Positions 34,758 through 43,472 of a stretch of 64,000 nucleotides of DNA are shown here, in pieces; positions within the stretch are counted from its first letter, which is position 1; the number at the start of each line of letters is the position of its first letter. The notes beneath the pieces are model-generated. The model was not told the origin of the DNA. It saw only the letters and a list, made by a program, of their open reading frames with translations, and did no database searches. The stretch lies in assembly GCF_002258785.1 (NCBI RefSeq), contig NZ_NOYI01000023.1:1-64000 (forward strand). The letters run 5' to 3'. Origin of the DNA: Rhodococcus sp. 06-235-1A (GTDB taxonomy: Bacteria > Actinomycetota > Actinomycetes > Mycobacteriales > Mycobacteriaceae). The position numbers were made by a program, and so were the translations under genes.

Positions 34758-35771
34758 TCAGCCGACCGCTGCGAAGCGGGACAGCGCGAGCAGACGCGAG
34801 GTCGCGCGCAGGTACTTCTTGCGGTAGCCGCCTGCCAGCATCTCCTCGGTGAAGATCTCGTCGAGCTTGCCGCCCGAGGCCGTCACCGGGATCCCCGCGT
34901 CGTAGAGACGGTCGGCGAGGACGACCAGACGCAGTGCGATGGCCTGATCGGAAGCCGGGTGCACGTTCTTGAGGAACACCGCAGGAACACCGTCGAGCAA
35001 CTTGCCGTAGCGCGAAGGATGCAGCGTGCTCAGGTGTGCCAGCAGTTCGTCGAAGTCGTCCAGGGTTGCGCCCTCGACGCTGTCGGCGCGGTCGATCAGC
35101 TCGGCTTCGGATGTGGGCTCGGGAGCCGGGGGCAGATCGCGGTGGCGGTAGTCGGGGCCGTCGACCCTGATGGACTCGAAGATCGAGCCGAGTTTCTTGA
35201 TTTCCCGCATGAAGTCCTCGGCCGCGAAGCGGCCTTCACCGAGCTGCCCGGGCAGGGTGTTCGACGTGGCGACGATGGACACTCCGCGCTGGGAGAGCTC
35301 GGAGAGCAACCGAGAGACCAACATCGTGTCGCCGGGATCGTCGAGCTCGAACTCGTCGATACACAGCACACTGTGCCCCGAGAGTTCTTCGAGTGCCTTG
35401 TTGAAGCCGAGTGCGCCGACCACGTGCGTGAGTTCGACGAACGTGCCGAAGGCCTTGGGCTCGGGAACGCTGTGATAGATCGACGCGAGCAAGTGAGTCT
35501 TGCCGACACCGAATCCGCCGTCGAGGTACAGGCCGGCTCCGATGGCAGGCGTCTTCTTGCCGAAGAGTCCGCGCTTGCCCTTGCCCCGGATCTTCTGCAC
35601 CTTGTTCGCGAATTCCTCTGCCTTCGCGACCGCAGCAGCCTGCGTCGGCTCCTTGGGGTCGGGAATGTAGGAGGAGAAACTGACGTCGTCGAACATCGCC
35701 GGCGGGACCATCTGCGCGATCAGCTGATCGGAGGGGACCACGGGATTTCGGTCGACAAGGCGTGCGGGCAT
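34758..35771 (-). CDS. zapE: ZapE/AFG1-family ATPase
   Basis: A 337-residue AFG1-like P-loop ATPase, homologue of Rv2670c and of E. coli ZapE, which acts at the division ring. Walker A is GGFGVGKTH (85-93) and Walker B is LCIDEFELDD; SIVATSNTLP is the sensor 1 region. The start is the ATG of MPARLVDRNP, which has no Shine-Dalgarno but a TACGCT hexamer 6 nt upstream, so the message is probably leaderless. It shares a 34-bp divergent promoter region with the RibD-like gene. Confidence 0.9.
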   Translation of the reverse strand: MPARLVDRNPVVPSDQLIAQMVPPAMFDDVSFSSYIPDPKEPTQAAAVAKAEEFANKVQKIRGKGKRGLFGKKTPAIGAGLYLDGGFGVGKTHLLASIYHSVPEPKAFGTFVELTHVVGALGFNKALEELSGHSVLCIDEFELDDPGDTMLVSRLLSELSQRGVSIVATSNTLPGQLGEGRFAAEDFMREIKKLGSIFESIRVDGPDYRHRDLPPAPEPTSEAELIDRADSVEGATLDDFDELLAHLSTLHPSRYGKLLDGVPAVFLKNVHPASDQAIALRLVVLADRLYDAGIPVTASGGKLDEIFTEEMLAGGYRKKYLRATSRLLALSRFAAVG

Positions 35772-35805
35772 TTGTCGAGCGTAACGACGTGGTCTGATCT
35801 GTCTC
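35772..35805. promoter_or_regulatory. Overlapping divergent promoters of zapE and the ribD-like gene
   Basis: Only 34 bp separate the two start codons. Rightward: TTGTCG (35772-35777), 17-bp spacer, TGATCT (35795-35800), 5 nt to ATG. Leftward: -10 TACGCT (35778-35783 on the minus strand), 6 nt to ATG, with its -35 falling inside the other gene's start. Each promoter occupies the other's DNA, so they are probably mutually exclusive. Confidence 0.55.
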
Positions 35806-36594
35806 ATGCAGCTTCTCGATATTGGGACCTACTTCACATCAGAGCAGGCGCACTTGGCGCGGCCAGCCGTCGGGTCCGAACTCTCCGACGACGCCGTCCG
35901 AGCCCTGCATACCTACCCGAACGATCTCGACCGACCGTGGATTCGAACGAACTTCGTCGCCAGTCTCGACGGATCGGTCAGCGCGGACGGCGCGTCCGCC
36001 GGCCTCGGCACCCCTGCGGACGCCCGGCTGTTCGGCATTCTTCGCGAATTGTGCGACGCCGTCCTGGTCGGTGCCGGAACCGTGCGTGCCGAGAACTACG
36101 GCGGCGTCTCGCTCTCCACCGAAGCCAAGGCACGGCGGGTGGCGAGCGGACTGGCACCGGTTCCGACGATCGTCGTGGTCACGGCCTCCGGTTCGATCGA
36201 TGCGAATTCTCGCTTGCTCACCGACACCGACGTGCTGCCGGTAGTGGTGACCTCGGCGGCGGCGGACGGCTCCCAGGTGGCCGCGCTTCGGTCGGCCGGA
36301 GCGACGGTGATCACGGTGACCGGCGAATCGGTGTCGACCGGCGACATCGTTGCGACGCTGACCGACCTCGGATTCCTTCGTATCCTGTGCGAGGGCGGAC
36401 CGGGACTGTTCGGGCAACTCGTCGCCGACGGGGCAGCGGACGACCTGTGTCTGACGATCTCACCGATGCTGGTTGCTGGAACAGCAGGCCGCATAGCCCA
36501 CTCCGCCGGTGCATCGGAAGCGCCGATGCACCGGGCGCACGTTCTCGGTGACTCTGACGGGACGCTGCTCACGCGCTGGGTGCGTCAACCGTGA
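35806..36594 (+). CDS. RibD C-terminal/dihydrofolate reductase-like oxidoreductase
   Basis: A 262-residue pyrimidine reductase-like protein, homologue of Rv2671. It carries RPWIRTNFVASLDGSVSADG, DAVLVGAGTVRAENYG and LCEGGPGLFGQLVA, the NADPH and substrate-loop features of the RibD C-terminal domain, without the deaminase domain. Rv2671 has been linked to folate-reductase bypass in M. tuberculosis, so either riboflavin or dihydrofolate chemistry is possible. The messenger is probably leaderless. Confidence 0.87.
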   Translation: MQLLDIGTYFTSEQAHLARPAVGSELSDDAVRALHTYPNDLDRPWIRTNFVASLDGSVSADGASAGLGTPADARLFGILRELCDAVLVGAGTVRAENYGGVSLSTEAKARRVASGLAPVPTIVVVTASGSIDANSRLLTDTDVLPVVVTSAAADGSQVAALRSAGATVITVTGESVSTGDIVATLTDLGFLRILCEGGPGLFGQLVADGAADDLCLTISPMLVAGTAGRIAHSAGASEAPMHRAHVLGDSDGTLLTRWVRQP

Positions 36595-36640
36595 GCACCG
36601 CGCGGTCCGGCATCGATCGAAAAGTCGATAGCCTCGCACG

Positions 36641-38215
36641 GTGACGCAGAAACGTACGTTGCTCGCCGCCGCCCTCGTCCTCGCCACGACATGCGCGGCC
36701 TGTGGCGCCGGACCGTCGATCCGGCCCGACGTCGCGGTGGAGCAACGATCCCCCGGTCAGCCCGCCGAGTCATCTGCGGACGCGCCACCCGAACCTGTTG
36801 CACTCGCCGTTCCGACGACCGATCTGGACTGGGCCGACTGCACCGGAGCAACACTCGGAACGTTCGGGCTCACCTCCACCACTCCCGGTCTGACCCTCGA
36901 ATGCGCAGAATACGAGGCCGACGTCGACGCCAGCGGGCAGATGTTCGGCACCTTCGCCGTCGGTGCACTGCGTGCCCGACTAGATCGGACGCCGGCCGAT
37001 GCGGGCCCGCTGGTGTTCACCTCCGGCTCCGATCGGTCGTCGATCGCCACGTTGGCCACCATGGCTGCCGGTCCGCTCTCGACACTGCTGGAAGCTCACC
37101 CGATAGTGGCGGTGGACCGACGCGGAATCGGCCGATCCACCGCCGTGGACTGCATCGATGACACCCTCCAGTCTCCTACCAAATCCGCTGTCGATGCCCT
37201 GGGGCAATTCACCAGATCCGACGCCGATGCCGTGGACCGAGCCGTCGACGCCGGTCGGGACGCCACCATCGAGTGCACCGACACCTTGCAGCCTCAGGAA
37301 CTCGCCTTCGGAACCACCTATGCCGCGGACGATCTCGACCGTCTGCGCCAGCTGTGGGGCGTGGAACAGATCGGAGTGATCGGATCGGGTAACGGTGCGC
37401 TCACCGCGTTGGCCTACGCGGCGAAGTTTCCGGACAACATCTCACGCCTGATCCTCGATTCCCCCACCGGCGTGGGCGTCGACCAGATCACACTCGCCGA
37501 GCAGCGGACGCAGGGCAAGGAAGCCGCCTTCGCAGCGTTCTCCCAGCGGTGCGTAGCGCTGAACTGTTCACTGGGCAGCGACCCGACGGCAGCGGTGAAT
37601 CAGCTACTCGGACGCGCCGCCGGTGGCGAGTTCGCGCCGCTGTCCACCCACGAGATTCTCGACGGCATCACCTTTGCTCTCGCATCGACCGCAGGTGATG
37701 CGTCGTCGAGGGCCACCTCGCTGTCCGCCACTCTGTCCTCGGCCGCAGGCTCCGACACCACAGCGCTCGCAGCCCTCGCCGAACGTGGTCGAAATGCCTA
37801 TGGCACCGACGGTCAGTTCGTTTCCCGCTGCACGGACGGACAACAGTGGCCGTCTCCGCAGGGCGTCCGTGACCTGTCTTCGCAGTGGACCGACCGCTAT
37901 CCGGTCTACGGCACCGACGCCGCACTGACCGCATTGCTGTGCTCCTCGTGGCCGACGGCTCCGTCGATCCCGCTGCCCACCTCTCTGGACGTTCCGGTTC
38001 TGGTGCTGTCCAACGCGGGCGACCCGATCGTCGGCAACGGCGGCCTGTCCTCGGTCACCGGGTTGGTCGGAGCAACGGGTACTGCGGTGTCGTCGGCAGG
38101 GTGGCAGGGCAGCGGCCACCCGAGTCTCGGCGGATCACAGTGTCTGCAGAGCGCCGCGGTGAATTACGCACGCGATACCGCCCTTCCGACCGACGGCACC
38201 GTCTGTCCCGCCTGA
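36641..38215 (+). CDS. Secreted TAP-like alpha/beta hydrolase homologue lacking the catalytic Ser
   Basis: A 524-residue exported protein in the place of Rv2672, with a signal peptide and a possible lipobox (CAAC, Cys21; the -3 residue is atypical). It has the tripeptidyl-aminopeptidase-like fold, with VAVDRRGIGRS, the elbow region and the Cys-containing C-terminus. Where the family has G-x-S-x-G, this protein reads GSGNG (248-252), so the nucleophile position is Gly250. The Asp (NAGDPIV) and His (GSGHPSLGG) regions remain. It may be a non-catalytic binding protein, or Ser249 may serve in a shifted geometry. GTG start. Confidence 0.8.
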   Translation: MTQKRTLLAAALVLATTCAACGAGPSIRPDVAVEQRSPGQPAESSADAPPEPVALAVPTTDLDWADCTGATLGTFGLTSTTPGLTLECAEYEADVDASGQMFGTFAVGALRARLDRTPADAGPLVFTSGSDRSSIATLATMAAGPLSTLLEAHPIVAVDRRGIGRSTAVDCIDDTLQSPTKSAVDALGQFTRSDADAVDRAVDAGRDATIECTDTLQPQELAFGTTYAADDLDRLRQLWGVEQIGVIGSGNGALTALAYAAKFPDNISRLILDSPTGVGVDQITLAEQRTQGKEAAFAAFSQRCVALNCSLGSDPTAAVNQLLGRAAGGEFAPLSTHEILDGITFALASTAGDASSRATSLSATLSSAAGSDTTALAALAERGRNAYGTDGQFVSRCTDGQQWPSPQGVRDLSSQWTDRYPVYGTDAALTALLCSSWPTAPSIPLPTSLDVPVLVLSNAGDPIVGNGGLSSVTGLVGATGTAVSSAGWQGSGHPSLGGSQCLQSAAVNYARDTALPTDGTVCPA

Positions 38216-38273
38216 TTCCGGCACCCGGGGTGTCCTTTCTCCTGTGTAGCAGGGTCTCGGGTACCGTTCGCGG

Positions 38274-39512
38274 GTGTCACTTAGCTTTCTGGAGCCGCGT
38301 TCGGGGCGGACAACCGCCGAGGTAATCAAGTACGCCCTGTGGCCCATCGCCATCATGACCGTCATCCACCGCGTGGTGATCAAGGCGGTCAACGGTGACA
38401 TCACCAACGATTTCAACCCCGTCTACAGCGCGGCCCTGGCATTCCTCAACCGCCAGCCGGTGTACACCGCGAACTTCGACTCCGTCGACCCGCACTACCT
38501 GTATCAACCGAGTGCGACGATGCTGCTCTCCCCCATCGCCGTCATCGATCCCGAGCGGTCCCGCTGGCTGTTCATCATCGCCAGCACGATCGCAATTCTT
38601 CTCGCGTTGTACATCCTCCTGCGCATCTTCGGATTTCGGCTCGATTCGGTCGCCGCTCCCGCGCTGCTCCTCGCCGCATTCGTCAGCGAGACGGTGACGA
38701 ACACGTTGGTGTTCACCAACTTCAACGGCTTCGTCCTCCTCGGCGAAGTAGCGTTCCTCGGATTTCTGCTCCAGCGCAAGGACCTGTCGGCGGGCGTCGC
38801 GATGGGTCTGACGCTGGCAGTCAAGCCGATGCTCGCGCCGCTGCTGCTGCTTCCGCTGATGACGCGTCAGTGGAAGGTCTTCATCACCTCCATCGCGATC
38901 CCCGTCGTGATGATGGCCATCGCCTGGCCGTTGTCGGTGGACCCGATGAACTTCATCGACCGGACGCTGCCGTACCTGTTGCAGACTCGCGACTACTTCA
39001 ACAGCGCCGTCGTGGGTAACGGCCGCTACTACGGTGTTCCCGAGCTCCTCACCCTCGGCATCCGCGCGGTCTTGGGAATCATGGTTCTGATCTCGCTGTG
39101 GCTGCTGTACCGATACTGCCGCGAGGATCGACTGTTCTTCTTCGCGACCACCTCGGGATTGATCCTGACCGCACACTGGCTACTGGGATCGCTGGGCCAG
39201 ATGTATTACTCCATGATGCTGTTCCCGCTGCTCATGACTGTGGTGCTGAAGAACTCGCTACTCCGCAACTGGCCCGCCTGGCTTGCGATCTACGGGTTCA
39301 TGAACTACGACCGATGGCTGTCCGGGCGCTGGATCGAAACGGGCCGTGCCCTCGATTACCTCCGAACCACGTTCGGGTGGGCGCTGCTGATCGTCGTCAT
39401 CTTCGGTGTTCTCGTCGGACGCTATTTCGCCGCTCGAAGCGAAGGACGACTGGACGACGGAATCGAACCGAGCTACCTGCTGCCGAGCGCGCCACCAGCG
39501 AAAACGGCATAG
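38274..39512 (+). CDS. aftC: Alpha-(1->3)-arabinofuranosyltransferase AftC
   Basis: Adds alpha-1,3-linked arabinofuranose branches to arabinogalactan and lipoarabinomannan from decaprenyl-phosphoryl arabinose. The 412-residue GT87/GT-C membrane enzyme has about ten hydrophobic segments; the first extracytoplasmic loop carries acidic residues (NGDITNDFNPVY) where GT-C catalytic Asp residues lie. VDPHYLYQPSATMLLSP is a family signature. The order Rv2672-Rv2673 is kept. GTG start. Confidence 0.92.
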   Translation: MSLSFLEPRSGRTTAEVIKYALWPIAIMTVIHRVVIKAVNGDITNDFNPVYSAALAFLNRQPVYTANFDSVDPHYLYQPSATMLLSPIAVIDPERSRWLFIIASTIAILLALYILLRIFGFRLDSVAAPALLLAAFVSETVTNTLVFTNFNGFVLLGEVAFLGFLLQRKDLSAGVAMGLTLAVKPMLAPLLLLPLMTRQWKVFITSIAIPVVMMAIAWPLSVDPMNFIDRTLPYLLQTRDYFNSAVVGNGRYYGVPELLTLGIRAVLGIMVLISLWLLYRYCREDRLFFFATTSGLILTAHWLLGSLGQMYYSMMLFPLLMTVVLKNSLLRNWPAWLAIYGFMNYDRWLSGRWIETGRALDYLRTTFGWALLIVVIFGVLVGRYFAARSEGRLDDGIEPSYLLPSAPPAKTA

Positions 39513-39539
39513 CCCGACAAATCGTATTAGCGTGGAAGC

Positions 39540-39968
39540 ATGAGTTCAGCAACCGACAACAACTCCGCTCCTGCCGTCCAGCTCACCGACGCACAGTGGC
39601 GCGAGAAGCTGACCCCCGAGGAGTACGCGGTGCTGCGTCAGGCAGGCACCGAGCGCCCGGGAGTCGGCGAATACACCGATACCACCACCGAGGGCATCTA
39701 CGAATGCCGCGCCTGCGGTTCCGAACTGTTCCGCAGCACCGAGAAGTTCGAATCGCACTGCGGCTGGCCGTCGTTCTTCGACCCGGCCGACAGCGACGCC
39801 GTCATCCTCAAAGAGGACACCACACTCGGAATGCGCCGCGTCGAGGTGATCTGCCGCAATTGCCACAGCCACCTCGGCCACGTCTTCGAAGGCGAGGGCT
39901 ACCCCACGCCGACCGACCAGCGATACTGCATCAACTCGATCTCGTTGACGCTCAAGCCTGCATCCTGA
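39540..39968 (+). CDS. msrB: Peptide-methionine (R)-S-oxide reductase
   Basis: Repairs methionine-R-sulfoxide. The 142-residue protein has two CxxC zinc motifs (CRACG and CRNCHSHLGHVF), ESHCGWPSFF and the catalytic Cys in RYCINS. TATTAG lies 9 nt before the ATG. Homologue of Rv2674, directly after aftC as in mycobacteria. Confidence 0.95.
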   Translation: MSSATDNNSAPAVQLTDAQWREKLTPEEYAVLRQAGTERPGVGEYTDTTTEGIYECRACGSELFRSTEKFESHCGWPSFFDPADSDAVILKEDTTLGMRRVEVICRNCHSHLGHVFEGEGYPTPTDQRYCINSISLTLKPAS

Positions 39969-39984
39969 TCGGCACTGAATCGTC

Positions 39985-39990
39985 CATACT
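39985..39990 (+). promoter_or_regulatory. -10 element of a leaderless MaoC gene
   Basis: CATACT lies 6 nt before the ATG at 39997 and no Shine-Dalgarno is present, so transcription should begin at or next to the start codon. Confidence 0.5.
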
Positions 39991-39996
39991 GTGAGC

Positions 39997-40455
39997 ATGC
40001 GCACTTTCACCTCACCAGAGCAGATCAAAGCAGCCGTCGGCGAAGACCTCGGCACCAGCGATTGGCTGCAGATCACCCAGGAACGGGTCAACACTTTCGC
40101 CGACGCCACCGGCGATCATCAGTGGATTCACGTGGACGTCGAGCGGGCGAAGAAGGAAAGCCCGTTCGGCGCGCCGATCGCACACGGATTCCTGAGCCTG
40201 TCATTGGTGTCGATGCTCAACTGGCAGATCTACACCATCGAGAACACCAAACTCGGAATCAATTACGGCTCCAACAAGGTTCGCTTCATCAACCCGGTGA
40301 AGGTCGGTGCCCACGTCCGACTGCAGAGCACCCTGACTTCCGTCGAGGATGCGTCCGGCGGCGCGTTGCAGATCGTGACGACGGGCACGTTGGAGATCGA
40401 AGGTGAGGACAAGCCTGCGCTCGTCGCCGAGATCATCTCTCGGGTCGTGTTCTGA
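39997..40455 (+). CDS. MaoC-like (R)-specific enoyl-CoA hydratase
   Basis: A 152-residue single hot-dog protein with the hydratase-2 motif FADATGDHQWIHVDVERAKK (Asp and His of the catalytic pair), followed by PFGAPIAHGFLSLSL. It hydrates trans-2-enoyl-CoA. A GTG two codons earlier would also be in frame; I prefer the ATG because of the adjacent -10 element. The 3' end overlaps the convergent molybdopterin oxidoreductase gene by 23 nt. Confidence 0.9.
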   Translation: MRTFTSPEQIKAAVGEDLGTSDWLQITQERVNTFADATGDHQWIHVDVERAKKESPFGAPIAHGFLSLSLVSMLNWQIYTIENTKLGINYGSNKVRFINPVKVGAHVRLQSTLTSVEDASGGALQIVTTGTLEIEGEDKPALVAEIISRVVF

Positions 40456-42754
40456 CCCCTGACCGAACCGGTGGATCGAACGCGGTGATCGGCGGCAACG
40501 GCTCGTCGTAGCGTTCGATCTCCACCAACACGTGCTGGCCGGTGCATCCACGCGACAACGAGGACGCACCGTCGTCTGCGGTGAGCACATTCACGCTGCC
40601 GTGCTTGCACATCGAATCGGGATCCGCCGGATCGAGCGGGTCGTACCAGGCCCCGGTCGACAACTGAACGACCGACTCCAGCATCGCGTCGTCGACAACG
40701 ACACCGGCCAGGCACGAGCCACGGTCGTTGAACACCCGCACGACATCGCCGTCCGACACCCCCCTGGCCGCGGCCGCGGACGGGTGCATTCGTATCGGCT
40801 CTCGGCCCTGAATCTTCGAGTGTCGGCTCACCGCACCGTGATCGAGCTGACTGTGCAGCCGGGTGCGCGGCTGATTGGCGATCAGATGCAACGGAAACTG
40901 CTGGGCCCGTGGCCCGCCGAGCCATTCCTGCGGCTCGAACCACATCGGATGCCCCTGGCAGTCGTCGTACTCGAAACCCGCCACCGTCGCCGAGAAGATT
41001 TCGATCTTCCCGCTCGGGGTGCGCAGCGCGTTGCCCACCGGATCACTCCGGAAGTCCTCGAAGAACGTCAGATCGTCCTCGGTCTGCATGCGGAACGAAC
41101 CCTCCCGCCGGAAGGCATCGAACTCCGGAGTCTCGACGCCATCCGCGCGCAGATATCCGCGCCACTGCCCGTACAGATGCTCGAGCCACTGCGCCGAGGT
41201 TCGACCCTCGGTGAACTGCTCCGCCACACCGAGTTTCGTGGCCAGTTCGGCGAACGTGTCGTAGTCGTCGCGAGCGTCCCCGTACCGGGCGGCGGCCGGT
41301 TCCATGGCGACGAGCAACGGATCGTTGCGTGTGCAGCTCAGATCCGCTCGTTCCAACGAAGTGGTCGACGGGACGACGATGTCGGCATGCTTGGCCATCG
41401 GTGTCCAGTACGGATCGTGCACGACGACCGTGTCGGGCCTGCCGAGAGCGCGACGCAGCTTCCCCAGATCCTGGTGGTGGTGGAAAGGATTGCCGCCGGC
41501 CCAGTAGACGATTTTGATATTCGGATAGGTCAATCGCCGACCGTCGTAGTCGAATTCACCGCCGGGATTCAGCAGCATGTCCGAGACCGCGGCGACCGGG
41601 ATCAGGTCGGGCACGGGATTGATTCCCTGCGGCAGGGTCGGCAACGGATACGGCACGGGGGCCAGGCCGGGCTCGTTCATCGACCCGTACCCGTGCCCGA
41701 AACCTGCACCCGGAACGCCGATCCCACCGAGCATCGCCGCCAATGTGACGCCCATCCAGGGTGCCTGCTCGCCGTGTCGCGTCCGCTGCAGCGACCAGGT
41801 GACCGTCACCATCGTGCGTTTCGACGCCATCTCCCGAGCGAGATCCGCGATCATCGTGGCCTCGAGGCCGCATATCTCCGACGCCCACTGCGGGGTCTTC
41901 GGTGTGCCATCCGTGATGCCGAGCAGGTACCGCTCGAATTCCGGATAACCCTCGCAGTATCTGTCGAGAAATGCTGTGTCGTGCAGCTTTTCGTTGGCCA
42001 GCACATACGCAAGTGCCAACATCATCGCCACGTCGGTTCCGGGTCGCGGCGCGATCCATCGAGCGTCGCCGTTCATGTCGTTGCGCAGCGGACTGACCGA
42101 GACGATCTGTCCGCCGCGAGCACGCAACGCGTCGAGCGAATCGACCGTAGGATGGTCCGACGTACCGCCGTGATTGATACCGGTGTTCTTCACCGGAACG
42201 CCGCCGAAGGCCACGAGCAGTTCGGTGTGCGCGGCGATCACGTTCCAGGACGTGGAGCGCGAGAACATCTTCCAATGCGCACCGAGCACGTGCGGCATGA
42301 TGACGCCGGTCGCGCCGAGGGAGTAGCTGTGCACCGACCGGGTGTAGCCGCCGATGCAGTTGAGAAAGCGGTGCACCTGACTCTGTGCGTGATGGAATCG
42401 TCCGGCACTCGCCCACCCGTACGATCCGCCGTAGATGGCGTTGTTGCCGAATGTGTCGACTACTCTGCGCAATTCGTTGGACAGCAGGTCGGTCAACTCG
42501 TCCCACGAGACCTCGACGAACTCGTCGCTGCCACGGTCGTCGGTCGGCCCTGGGCCGCGCTCGAGCCAGCCTCTGCGTACCGCAGGTGAGGTAACGCGCG
42601 ATCGATGGGTCACCGACCCGACGAGGTTGCCCAGTACCGGGGAGGGATTGCTGTCCGTCGCCTGCGGATGGATTGCAGTGACATCACGTCCGTCCGACTC
42701 GGCACGAAACATGCCCCAGTGGCCCATGTGCTGGACGCCGGCCGCTCCGGTCAT
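40433..42754 (-). CDS. Molybdopterin oxidoreductase, biotin/TMAO sulfoxide reductase-like
   Basis: A 773-residue DMSO-reductase-family enzyme with bis-molybdopterin guanine dinucleotide. GHWGMFRAESDGRDV starts the protein; there is no iron-sulfur CxxC motif, as in BisC and TorA. The molybdenum ligand is probably the Ser in HSYSLGATG. VYWAGGNPFHHHQD, VVVHDPYWTPMAKHADIVVPS and LIANQPRTRLHSQ are cofactor-binding segments. No twin-arginine signal is seen, so it should be cytoplasmic like BisC, and may reduce biotin or methionine sulfoxide. Its substrate is not proven. It is not part of this locus in mycobacteria. Confidence 0.87.
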   Translation of the reverse strand: MTGAAGVQHMGHWGMFRAESDGRDVTAIHPQATDSNPSPVLGNLVGSVTHRSRVTSPAVRRGWLERGPGPTDDRGSDEFVEVSWDELTDLLSNELRRVVDTFGNNAIYGGSYGWASAGRFHHAQSQVHRFLNCIGGYTRSVHSYSLGATGVIMPHVLGAHWKMFSRSTSWNVIAAHTELLVAFGGVPVKNTGINHGGTSDHPTVDSLDALRARGGQIVSVSPLRNDMNGDARWIAPRPGTDVAMMLALAYVLANEKLHDTAFLDRYCEGYPEFERYLLGITDGTPKTPQWASEICGLEATMIADLAREMASKRTMVTVTWSLQRTRHGEQAPWMGVTLAAMLGGIGVPGAGFGHGYGSMNEPGLAPVPYPLPTLPQGINPVPDLIPVAAVSDMLLNPGGEFDYDGRRLTYPNIKIVYWAGGNPFHHHQDLGKLRRALGRPDTVVVHDPYWTPMAKHADIVVPSTTSLERADLSCTRNDPLLVAMEPAAARYGDARDDYDTFAELATKLGVAEQFTEGRTSAQWLEHLYGQWRGYLRADGVETPEFDAFRREGSFRMQTEDDLTFFEDFRSDPVGNALRTPSGKIEIFSATVAGFEYDDCQGHPMWFEPQEWLGGPRAQQFPLHLIANQPRTRLHSQLDHGAVSRHSKIQGREPIRMHPSAAAARGVSDGDVVRVFNDRGSCLAGVVVDDAMLESVVQLSTGAWYDPLDPADPDSMCKHGSVNVLTADDGASSLSRGCTGQHVLVEIERYDEPLPPITAFDPPVRSGVRTRPER

Positions 42755-42767
42755 CGAACCACCCTGC

Positions 42768-43472
42768 TCATCGAATTCCGAACGCGCTCAACGCTGCCAG
42801 CAGTGCATCGGGCCGCTCGACCGTCGGCACCGGATCGACGAGCGCAAAGTTGCACCCGATGGCCCGCGCGGCACCGTCGGCCTCGGCGCTGTCGCCCACC
42901 ATCAGCGTCCGCGACGGATCGACGCCCAAGGCGGCGACGGCGTGGCGGAATATCTCCGGTTGCGGTTTGACGTGACCCACCTCGAACGAGAGCACGAATT
43001 CGTCGACGTACCGGTCGAGACCGCGATCGACGAACGCAGGACGAATATCGAAGGCGATGTTGCTCAGCACACCGACTCGAACCGACTCGTGCGCAAGCCT
43101 TTTCAGTACGGCCTCGGTGTCCGGATACGGCGTCCAGGAGTCTGCGTCGATCACGCGTCCGTACACCGACTCGGCCTGCCGCGGATCGGTGACACCGGAC
43201 TGCGCGAGCACGTGCAGATACGCCTGTCGGTGCAGCGCCGGGTCGAGATCTCGGTTCCGCCAGGCATGCCGCGTCGCGTCGTCGAACTCGACCGTCTCCC
43301 CTACCGGCGCGGTCATGCGCCGCATCAGCTCGGCAGCTCCGGCACCGTCGACCGGGGTGCCGTCTGCGTCATGGATGCCGTCGAACCACGTCGGATGCTC
43401 CTCGAGCCTGAACAGCGTGCCCGAGAAGTCGAACAGAACGGCCTCGATCGTCGTTGTGCCCGTACTCGTCAC
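42768..43472 (-). CDS. HAD-superfamily hydrolase
   Basis: A 234-residue HAD protein with motif I as LFDFSGTLF, motif II in VLSNIAFD, motif III Lys in GHVKPQPEIF and motif IV in MVGDSAEADG. In motif I the second acidic residue of the phosphatase form DxD is Ser, as seen in several non-phosphatase HADs, so the reaction is uncertain. The GTG start overlaps the hemQ stop (GTGA), so it is co-translated with haem synthesis. Confidence 0.88.
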   Translation of the reverse strand: MTSTGTTTIEAVLFDFSGTLFRLEEHPTWFDGIHDADGTPVDGAGAAELMRRMTAPVGETVEFDDATRHAWRNRDLDPALHRQAYLHVLAQSGVTDPRQAESVYGRVIDADSWTPYPDTEAVLKRLAHESVRVGVLSNIAFDIRPAFVDRGLDRYVDEFVLSFEVGHVKPQPEIFRHAVAALGVDPSRTLMVGDSAEADGAARAIGCNFALVDPVPTVERPDALLAALSAFGIR

